A stretch of 64,000 nucleotides of DNA from Streptomyces deccanensis (GTDB lineage: Bacteria; Actinomycetota; Actinomycetes; Streptomycetales; Streptomycetaceae), in the NCBI RefSeq assembly GCF_022385335.1, contig NZ_CP092431.1, forward strand, positions 7,068,001 through 7,132,000, read 5' to 3'. Shown in pieces: positions 55,116 through 62,187 of this stretch; within the stretch, counting starts at the first letter, position 1; the number at the start of each line of letters is the position of its first letter. The notes beneath the pieces were generated by a model. It searched no databases. It saw nothing but the letters and a program-made list of their open reading frames with translations, and had not been told where the DNA came from. Made by a program: the position numbers and the translations under genes.

Positions 55116-57316
55116 GAGCCCAGTGCCGCGCGCAGGGAGGCCAGACCGTACTCCTCCTCGACATCCACCCCCGTGCCGTACTCCTGGTCCTCCAGCAGGG
55201 GCAGGATCTGCGTGCGCCAGATGAGGTCGAGACCCTCGGGGCGGGCCGCGCCGGGCTTCATCAGGTACGACGGGCCGATGGCACGGTCCGCGTCGCCGAG
55301 GCGGCGGTTGAGTTCGTCCAGGAGGCGCGCGGGCAGTTCCGGCAGACGGTGGCGGCGCAGCCAGCGGTCGAGGAGACCGTGCACCGGCGGCCGCTCCGGG
55401 GAGAGACGGCGGAAGGCGAAGCGGCGGCGCATCGCCGCGTCGACGAGGGCGATCGAGCGGTCCGCCGTGTTCATCGTGCCGACGAGGAACAGATTGCCCG
55501 GCAGGTGGAACGGGTCGTGCGGGCTGTACTGGGTGGTGACCGGCTCGTCGCGGTACTCCAGCAGGAAGTACAGCTCACCGAAGACCTTCGCCAGGTTGGC
55601 CCGGTTGATCTCGTCGACGATCAGGACGTACGGGTTGGCCGGGTCCTTCCGCGCCCGCTCGGCCAGCAGTTTCAACGGGCCCGGGACGACGTCGAACACC
55701 ACCGAGCCGGAGCCGCCCGCCGCGCTCTCGCCGGGTACCGGGCGGAAGCCCTCGAAGAAGTCCTCGTAGGTGTAGGACGGGTGGAACTGGACGAGCTCCA
55801 CCCGGTCCGGTCCCGCCAGGTGCCGGGCCAGGGCCCGGGCCAGATAGGTCTTCCCGGTTCCGGGCGGCCCGTGGAACACGAGCTGGCGCTGCTCCTGGAG
55901 CTGCTGGGCGGTCTCCGCCAGCCAGGGCAGGGGCATGAGCAACTGCTCGGCCAACTCCTCCGTCACGGGCGGCAGTTCGAGGGGCTTGGTGACGTCGGCC
56001 GTGATCAGCGGCTCGGCCACCCTGTCCTCCAGGCCGGCGCGTTCCGCGAGTTCGGCCGCCACGCTGCTGATGTCGTACACCGTGGGGGGCCGGGTCAGAC
56101 GGCTCTGTACGGCGTGGGGCAGCTCCGCGCGCCTCAGCGGCCGCTCGGCGGTGGCCCAGCGCACCGGCAGCCGCCGCGCGTTGTCGAGGCCGTCCGAGGT
56201 GTCGTACACCGCCGGGCCCTCGACCGTACCGACGTGGACCTCGTCCGCGGTCACGGTGGCCACCAGGTCGCCGGGCTGTATCAGCGTGAGGAAGGCGTGC
56301 AGTTGGTACACGGACTGTCCGCGCGACTGGGTGCTGTCGTCGGGGAGTCCTTCCAGCACGGTCCGCTGGATCTCCTGCTTGGCCGTGCCCGCAGGGATGT
56401 CCGGCAGTTCCTTCCAGGACACCGAGCAGTAGCCCCGCTCCAGCCAGTCCGGCACGACGTTGCGTCCGTCGACGTTGAAGCCGCGCACCAGCCAGCCCCG
56501 CTGCTCGTGCTCGACGGCGGTGTGCCGCCACCGGCTCACCCAGGGGTCGGCGTAGAACCACACCCGCTCCCCGCTGCGCGCGTCCAGGATCTTCCGCAGC
56601 TCCAGCAGGTCGCGGTCGTCGTCGCCGGTGACCTCCGGCAGTTCGTCGGCGAACGCCTTGACGATCTCCTGCTTGTGGTGGGCGCTGGCGATCGGCTGGA
56701 AGACGTCGGGGAAGAGGCAGTAGAGCAGGACATGGATCTGCGCGCGGCCCTTCTTGTGGCCGACGGAGCGCTGGACGTCCAAGCACTCCTCGCGGAACCG
56801 CCACGGGTCGCGCAGTACGGCGTCCCGCTCGGCGAGGGGCAGGCCCGCGAGCCGTTCCACCAGCAGGACCAGGATCTGGAACTGGGCCCAGCGGTAGTTG
56901 AGGAAGCCCTGGCCGCCGTTCAGGAACCCCGTCAGGCCCCGCTCCATGTGCTCCGGGGTCGCCAGGTGGGCGAGGCCGGCCCAGGAGAGGACCTCGCCGA
57001 GGATCTGGAGCTTCTTCCTGAGGCCGATCTGCTCGGGCTTGAGCGGGGCCATGTTCACGAAGAGCAGTTCGGCCGCCAGGACGACGGTGGCGGCCGGAGC
57101 GCCGTCGAGCTGGCGGCTCAGCTTGACCAGGAACGTGTCCGACGACTCGTCCGGCCGGTCCACGAAACGAGCGCGCAGATCGGACGCCGTCGCCTCGGTC
57201 CAGGCGTCCGTCTCCGGTGCGAACGCCGACTTCCCGCCCAGTAGCCCGTCATGGAAGACGCGCCGTACCTCCGCCGCGACCTCGGCACCCACCGGCTGGT
57301 CCGCTCCCATGCCCAC
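55112..57316 (-). CDS. mcrB: McrB-like AAA+ motor with EVE/PUA-like N-terminal recognition part
   Basis: The 734-residue protein has Walker A GPPGTGKTYLARAL (about 485), the substrate loop FHPSYTYEDFFEGFRP, Walker B YVLIVDEINRANL and the McrB signature GTMNTADRS (about 613), then the arginine-finger AMRRRFAF. The N-terminal 400 residues carry a helical domain and, at about 290-395, a segment GYCSVSWKEL followed by QPGDLVATVTADEVHVGTVEG that resembles EVE/PUA-type readers of modified bases. GTG is supported by AGGGG six nt upstream. With McrC it should cleave DNA carrying methylated or hypermodified bases. Confidence 0.9.
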   Translation of the reverse strand: MGMGADQPVGAEVAAEVRRVFHDGLLGGKSAFAPETDAWTEATASDLRARFVDRPDESSDTFLVKLSRQLDGAPAATVVLAAELLFVNMAPLKPEQIGLRKKLQILGEVLSWAGLAHLATPEHMERGLTGFLNGGQGFLNYRWAQFQILVLLVERLAGLPLAERDAVLRDPWRFREECLDVQRSVGHKKGRAQIHVLLYCLFPDVFQPIASAHHKQEIVKAFADELPEVTGDDDRDLLELRKILDARSGERVWFYADPWVSRWRHTAVEHEQRGWLVRGFNVDGRNVVPDWLERGYCSVSWKELPDIPAGTAKQEIQRTVLEGLPDDSTQSRGQSVYQLHAFLTLIQPGDLVATVTADEVHVGTVEGPAVYDTSDGLDNARRLPVRWATAERPLRRAELPHAVQSRLTRPPTVYDISSVAAELAERAGLEDRVAEPLITADVTKPLELPPVTEELAEQLLMPLPWLAETAQQLQEQRQLVFHGPPGTGKTYLARALARHLAGPDRVELVQFHPSYTYEDFFEGFRPVPGESAAGGSGSVVFDVVPGPLKLLAERARKDPANPYVLIVDEINRANLAKVFGELYFLLEYRDEPVTTQYSPHDPFHLPGNLFLVGTMNTADRSIALVDAAMRRRFAFRRLSPERPPVHGLLDRWLRRHRLPELPARLLDELNRRLGDADRAIGPSYLMKPGAARPEGLDLIWRTQILPLLEDQEYGTGVDVEEEYGLASLRAALGS

Positions 57317-57411
57317 CGCCCGCCCCTCTCACGTTCGAAGTGCCCACCCTAGGAGGGGCCTTGGCACACGTCACGTGACGGGGGCGGGTCGGCGCGGTCG
57401 CCGGGCCGGTT
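57317..57411. promoter_or_regulatory. Gap between injection-system operon end and mcrB start
   Basis: It contains the perfect 12-bp palindrome CGTCACGTGACG (57369-57380), about 55-65 nt before the mcrB start, and the imperfect pair GCCCACCCTAGGAGGGGC nearby. No strong terminator for the preceding gene is seen. Confidence 0.4.
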
Positions 57412-58977
57412 TCAGCTGGTGCCGCTGGAGCGGCCGAAGAACTCGATCTCGGCTATCGCGACCTGCTTCTTGGCGTCGGCGCCGTAGGCGGAGCGGAGGG
57501 TGAAGCGGACGGTCTCCGCGTCGCCGACGCGGAACTTGCGGCGCTGGCCGCCGGCGCTCTGGTCGAGGGTGAGGATCTTGGTGGAGACGGAGCCGTCGGC
57601 GGCGGTGATCTTCGCCTCGATACGGTGCGGGCGGGCCGACTCCGAGCGCTGGTCCGCGTTCTTGGAGACGCCCGGGGTGATGACCACGTCGAGCAGCCGC
57701 GTCGGCTCCTCGAAGCGGGCCTCGATCCACTCGCCCTCGCCGGACTGGGTGACACCCGGGCCCCACCACGTGTTGCTGTACGTGTCGAAGGCCAGCTGCG
57801 GCTTGTGGCCGGGGAACGAGCGGGACGCCTTGAAGCTGTCCGGGACGACCGACGCGCGCTTGGCGAAGTGGTCACGGGTCGCCTGGTAGGCGTCGTCGGC
57901 CTGGAAGGCGAGGGTGACGATCAGGGTGAGGACCAGGGCGCCGACCAGCCAGCTGAGGATCTGGCCGAAGCCGCGCCGAAGCCGGGGGCGGTCGCCGGCC
58001 CACGGGGTCTCGGTGTCGCGGCCGGTCAGCACCCGGCGCCACCACGGCAGCCGGGCCGGTGCCTCCGTACGGCCGGCCATCGGCATCGCGCAGCGGGCGC
58101 AGAAGTGCCGGTCCGGCCGGGTGGGGGTCCCGCACCACGGGCAGGGCACCCCGCCCTCGGTGCCGAACTCCGGCTGCGGGGCGCGCACTTGGGGGCGCTG
58201 CACATCGGGGCGGCCCGGCAGCACGGGGGCGACGGCCGGCTCCGCGGGCGCGCGGGGCTCGGGGTCGGCCACCGGGACCAGGAGGGACCGGGCGCGGTCG
58301 GCGGCGGAGGGGGAAGGGGAGGGCGCCGCCGGGGCTTGGGAGGTGTTGTGCGTCGGAAGGGGGGTGGTGGGGTCCTCGTCGCCGGGGTGGGGGTGAGGGG
58401 CCGTCGGGGTCTGGGGCTGGGCCTGGACCTGGGGTTGGACCTGGGGTTGGGGCTGGGTGCGGGCCTCGTGGGCGGCGGGGGCCGCCGGGGCGGTCGTCGG
58501 GTGGGCGGCGGCGGGTGCGTCCGTGCCGGCCGGCGTGCCGGGGGCCGGGTCGCGTACGCCGGTGGCGGCGGCCGGGGCCGTCACCGCCGGGGTCGTTCCC
58601 GCCTGGGCCGTGTCGTGCGCGGTGCGGGCCGTACCGGTTCCGGCGCCCGGGTGGGCGAAGGCGTCCCAGCCGGGTTCGCCGCCGGTGGCGGGGCGGTCGG
58701 CGCCCGCCGGGGTCGGCGTGGTGGCCGACGCGGGTGCCGGGGTCGTGGCGGTGGACGCGGGGGCTGGGGCGGGGCGGTTCGCGGGCGCGTCCGGTGTGCG
58801 TGCGCCGTCGGCCGGGGCCTCGCTCGTCGCGGGTGCGGCCTCGCTCCTGGCGGCGCCGGTGCCGGACCAGCCGAGTACCGCGCCGCACGCGTCGCAGAAG
58901 GACTGGCCGGGCTCCCCGCGGGTTCCGCATTCGGCGCAGCTCTGGGCCCGGCCGGTGCCGGGGGTCGGGCTGGTCAT
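57412..58977 (-). CDS. CisA-like membrane protein: zinc ribbons, disordered linker, one helix, discoidin-like domain
   Basis: The 521-residue protein has a zinc ribbon at the N-terminus (CAECG...CDACG, about 14-32), about 230 residues of Ala/Pro/Thr/Gln-rich disorder, a second ribbon (CPWCG...CARCAMP, about 275-300), one membrane helix (ILSWLVGALVLTLIVTLAF, about 339-358) and an outside beta-sandwich (about 385-520) with FDTYSNTWWGPG, IEARFEEPTRLLDVVITPG and VAIAEIEFFGRS, typical of discoidin/glycan-binding folds. This is the layout reported for CisA, which brings Streptomyces injection particles to the membrane. Its ATG overlaps the tail protein gene stop. Confidence 0.82.
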   Translation of the reverse strand: MTSPTPGTGRAQSCAECGTRGEPGQSFCDACGAVLGWSGTGAARSEAAPATSEAPADGARTPDAPANRPAPAPASTATTPAPASATTPTPAGADRPATGGEPGWDAFAHPGAGTGTARTAHDTAQAGTTPAVTAPAAATGVRDPAPGTPAGTDAPAAAHPTTAPAAPAAHEARTQPQPQVQPQVQAQPQTPTAPHPHPGDEDPTTPLPTHNTSQAPAAPSPSPSAADRARSLLVPVADPEPRAPAEPAVAPVLPGRPDVQRPQVRAPQPEFGTEGGVPCPWCGTPTRPDRHFCARCAMPMAGRTEAPARLPWWRRVLTGRDTETPWAGDRPRLRRGFGQILSWLVGALVLTLIVTLAFQADDAYQATRDHFAKRASVVPDSFKASRSFPGHKPQLAFDTYSNTWWGPGVTQSGEGEWIEARFEEPTRLLDVVITPGVSKNADQRSESARPHRIEAKITAADGSVSTKILTLDQSAGGQRRKFRVGDAETVRFTLRSAYGADAKKQVAIAEIEFFGRSSGTS

Positions 58978-59531
58978 CTCTCGGGGATCCTTTCGGCGGC
59001 GGTCACCTGGACCGTGTACGGCATGTGGGCGGGGCGGGCGGCGGCGACGAGGCTGTCCAGCCGGTGTTCGTCCGCCGGGGTGGGGTCGGGCAGGCGCAGG
59101 GCCACGTGCAGGCGCGGGCGGGGCTCGCCCGGGACCGGGCCGAGGGGGCGGGCGTCCCAGGTGGCGGCGCCGCTCTCGGTGATCTCCGGGGTCACACCGA
59201 AGACCAGGCGTACGGCCTCGGACAGGCCGCGCCGGGTGCCGCGTACCCGGTGCAGGTACGCGGCGGCGGCGACCGCGGCGCGCAGGCGGTCCTCCGGTTC
59301 CGTGCCGTCCGTCTCGGCGCCGACCCAGCCGGCGAGCCAGCGGGTGAAGTCCACGGGGGCCAGGGACGGCGTGAAGTAGGAGTCCAGGCAGTCGAGGACG
59401 GAGAGGATCGGGGCGAGGACGTCGTCGAGGCCGCCGACGAAGCGTTGGGCGAGGTCGTCGTCGGCGAACACGGCGGGGAGCATGGTGCCGATGGGGTGGG
59501 AGGAGCCGAGGCCGTCTATGGAGCCCCTCAT
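58974..59531 (-). CDS. Phage tail protein I-like baseplate component of the contractile injection system
   Basis: The 185-residue protein matches the phage tail protein I family of eCIS/phage clusters: FTRWLAGWVGAETD, RAAVAAAAYLHRVRGTRRGLSEAVRLVFGV and a final beta-rich half. It belongs to the baseplate wedge. ATG with GGAGG six nt upstream; the stop overlaps the start of the CisA-like gene. Confidence 0.85.
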   Translation of the reverse strand: MRGSIDGLGSSHPIGTMLPAVFADDDLAQRFVGGLDDVLAPILSVLDCLDSYFTPSLAPVDFTRWLAGWVGAETDGTEPEDRLRAAVAAAAYLHRVRGTRRGLSEAVRLVFGVTPEITESGAATWDARPLGPVPGEPRPRLHVALRLPDPTPADEHRLDSLVAAARPAHMPYTVQVTAAERIPER

Positions 59532-59590
59532 ATGTGGCCTCCGAGTGCGCCTAGGAGCTCGGGGGGTGCGGTGCGTCGGCGGCTGCGGGT

Positions 59591-59641
59591 GTGTCGTGGC
59601 TGGTCGCGCAGTTCCCCGCGCCCCTTTCGGGGCTGCGCCCC
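59591..59641. repeat. Streptomyces dispersed palindromic repeat, copy inside the injection-system operon
   Basis: GGCTGGTCGCGCAGTTCCCC and the following GCGCCCCT (59598-59625) are identical over 28 nt to 9955-9982, then fold into GGGGC/GCCCC. It lies in the 142-nt gap between two baseplate genes. Confidence 0.85.
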
Positions 59642-59673
59642 GATGCGGGGGTGCGCGGCGCGATCAAGGGCCC

Positions 59674-61632
59674 TCACTGCTTGTCCCCGATCACGCGGAC
59701 CCGGTGGTCGAACGAGAACACCAGGGACGGGGGTGAGAGGTCGATGCGGTTGGTGGGGTCGCCGCGTTTGCCGGTGAGGGGGTCGGCGGGGTGGAGCTGG
59801 ACGTCGTCGACGAGTTCGACCCCGGGGACGCGCTGGAGGACGGCGAAGACCTCGCCGGACTGGACGGGGCGGCCGAAGGGCCAGCCCCGGCCGTCGGCGC
59901 CGCCGGTCAGCGGGTCGAGGTGGCGGTAGAGCGCGTCGTGGGCCTGGCGGCGGACCCGGTCGGTGTCCACGCCCCGGAAGGCGTGCAGCGTGGCGACGAC
60001 CGTGACGCCCTGGTAGAAGGGCGGGCCGACGGCCAACCGCGTGCCGATCAGGCGGCGTTCGTCCAGGTGGCGGGTGATACGGCGCAACAGGGCGTCCCCG
60101 GGGACGAGTTGCTCGAAGCGGAGGCGGCCGCCCGGGTCCGGGACCGCCTGGGGAACGACCAACACCCGTACCGCGTACGCCCCGTGTTCGCCCTCCTCGC
60201 CCTCCAGGCAGGTGATGCGGGCGGTCTCGGGGGCCGCGCGGCGGGCGAGTTCCTCGTAGTCGCGCAGGGTCACCGCGCGTTCCTGGGCGCGCAGCGTGAT
60301 CGGCGCCCGGACCTTCGCCTCCTCCACGGTCTCCGCGTCGACACCGCCGCGCGCGGCCTCCCGGTTGACGACCTCGGAGACGTACGGCACGGAGGTGCGC
60401 AGCACCCGGATGGCGCCCCGGGCCACGTTGCCGGCCCGGCCCCCACCGGTGCGGTAGCGCACGGCGCGGATGACGGACCCCTTGGGCGCGACGGCCCCGT
60501 ATTGGCGCAGGCTGCCGTCGGGCTCCCGTACCGCCGGGCCGAAGGCGATCTCGCCGGTGGCGGAGTCCAGGGTGATGTGGCGGTCGTAGGAGGTGGACGC
60601 GGCGAACGACGGGACGACGTCCCAGTCGGTCCAGCCGTCGTGCTCGGCGGTCTGCAGCAGCACGGGCGGGGTGTCGCCGACCACGGGGAAGTGCGCGAGG
60701 CGCAGCCGCTGTCCGGGCAGGCCGGTGGACTCGCCGAGCGCCTCGTCGTACACGGTCTCGGCGTGGACGACGGTGGTGGTGCCGCCGATGGTGAAGGCCT
60801 CGGCGGCGCGGACGGTCGGCGAGGTGGTGTAGAAGGGCTGGCCGGGCAGGGGTTCGGTGACCCGGCAGCGCAGCCAGCCGGCCTCCTGGCCGCCGGTGCG
60901 GGACAGGGTGTGCCCGCCGGGCATGTGCAGGACGACCTCGCCCGGACGGTTCAGGCCGCCTGTGCCGTCGCGGTCGACCTCGCAGGCGGTCCAGCCGTCC
61001 TCGGTCCACGCCTCCCAGACCAGCGGCGGCTGCCGGGGGTCCACGCCGACACCGTCGACCACGCTGTCCAGCTCCAGCACGACCGCGCAGTGCGGCACCG
61101 CGGCCGTCAGCCCGAACAGCATGCAGTCGCCGGGCCTCGGGGACTCGGCGAAGCACATCAGGTCCTTGCCCTCGGCGAGGTCGGAGGTCCGGTCGGCCAC
61201 CGGCTCACCCGGGCGCTGGGTCACCAGATGCCGCAACGCGCAGGGCACGACGTCCAGTTCGCGTTCGGTGGTGAAGACCACCGCCTCCTCGCTCTCGGTG
61301 CGCACGGTCGCGACCTCGGTGCCCACCGGCAGCGGCACCGGCTCCTCCTGCGGCGCCGACAGCCAGAACGTCACGTCCGTGCGGGCGGCCGAGGGCGGGA
61401 ACAGGGTGATGCCCACCAGGTCCAGGAACGCCAGATGGTTCTTCTCCGGCACCCGGTTGAGCCGGTAGACGATCTGGTCCGCCATGTGCGCGACCGTCTC
61501 CACCAGGGTGACGCCGGGGTCGGAGACGTTGTGGTCGGTCCACTCCGGGGCCCGCTGCTGGATGTAGCGCTTGGCGTCGTCGACGAACTGCTGGAAGCGG
61601 CGGTCGTCGAGATTCGGGGAGGGCAGGGCCAT
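59674..61632 (-). CDS. Baseplate J-like assembly protein of the contractile injection system
   Basis: The 652-residue protein matches the putative baseplate assembly family of eCIS: the start PNLDDRRFQQFVDDAKRYI, PEWTDHNVSDPGVTLVET, ALRHLVTQRPG, and further on RAVRYRTGGGRAGNVARGAI and the J-domain part LRDYEELARRAAP. It forms the wedge ring linking sheath to fibres. The ATG shares one base with the stop of the gp25 gene. Confidence 0.9.
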   Translation of the reverse strand: MALPSPNLDDRRFQQFVDDAKRYIQQRAPEWTDHNVSDPGVTLVETVAHMADQIVYRLNRVPEKNHLAFLDLVGITLFPPSAARTDVTFWLSAPQEEPVPLPVGTEVATVRTESEEAVVFTTERELDVVPCALRHLVTQRPGEPVADRTSDLAEGKDLMCFAESPRPGDCMLFGLTAAVPHCAVVLELDSVVDGVGVDPRQPPLVWEAWTEDGWTACEVDRDGTGGLNRPGEVVLHMPGGHTLSRTGGQEAGWLRCRVTEPLPGQPFYTTSPTVRAAEAFTIGGTTTVVHAETVYDEALGESTGLPGQRLRLAHFPVVGDTPPVLLQTAEHDGWTDWDVVPSFAASTSYDRHITLDSATGEIAFGPAVREPDGSLRQYGAVAPKGSVIRAVRYRTGGGRAGNVARGAIRVLRTSVPYVSEVVNREAARGGVDAETVEEAKVRAPITLRAQERAVTLRDYEELARRAAPETARITCLEGEEGEHGAYAVRVLVVPQAVPDPGGRLRFEQLVPGDALLRRITRHLDERRLIGTRLAVGPPFYQGVTVVATLHAFRGVDTDRVRRQAHDALYRHLDPLTGGADGRGWPFGRPVQSGEVFAVLQRVPGVELVDDVQLHPADPLTGKRGDPTNRIDLSPPSLVFSFDHRVRVIGDKQ

Positions 61633-62102
61633 CAGCGGTCGCTTTCGGGACGGTCGGGAAAGTCGGGACGGTCGGAGCCCTCGGAACCCCCGGGGGCCAG
61701 ATCCGGCTCGTCGTGGGAGGGGATGACGTAGAACGGGAAGACCAGGCTGCGCGGGTTGTTGGTGCCGCGGATCGCGTAGCGGACGTCGATGAAGAGGACG
61801 CCCTGGTCGGCGCCCGCCGTCACCTCGACGTCGGTCACCTCGATCCGGGGCTCCCAGCGGTCGAGGCTCGCGTACACCTCGTGCTGGATCCGGCCGGCGG
61901 TGGCCTCGTTGACCGGCGCGAACACCAGGTCGTGGATGGCGCAGCCGAACTCCGGGCGCATCGGCCGCTCGCCCGGCGCGGTGGCCAGGACGAGCCGGAT
62001 GGCCTCCTCGACCTCGCGCTCCCCGCTGACCAGGGCGATGCCCCCGGTGGGCCCGATGCGCAGCGGGAACGCCCAGCCGGATCCGACGAACTGCTCGGCC
62101 AT
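61632..62102 (-). CDS. GPW/gp25-like baseplate wedge protein
   Basis: The 156-residue protein matches gp25/GPW: GWAFPLRIGPTGGIALVSGE, EEAIRLVLATAPGERPMRPEFG and the strand pair ending GVLFIDVRYAIRGTNN. It contacts the first sheath ring. Start ATG has GAGGGGTGG seven nt upstream. The last 25 residues are Asp/Pro/Ser-rich and unusual for the family. Confidence 0.92.
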   Translation of the reverse strand: MAEQFVGSGWAFPLRIGPTGGIALVSGEREVEEAIRLVLATAPGERPMRPEFGCAIHDLVFAPVNEATAGRIQHEVYASLDRWEPRIEVTDVEVTAGADQGVLFIDVRYAIRGTNNPRSLVFPFYVIPSHDEPDLAPGGSEGSDRPDFPDRPESDR

Positions 62103-62187
62103 CAGCGGGCCACCCCTCTTATCGGAACGCACGACTGCTCGGCGGACGTGTGGATGTGTGGACGTGGGGAGGTGCGGACGACGGCCG

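Noticed and set aside
49322..57316. Integrated element with att sites or integrase
   Set aside because: No integrase, tRNA or flanking direct repeat was found at either side, so horizontal transfer is not claimed.
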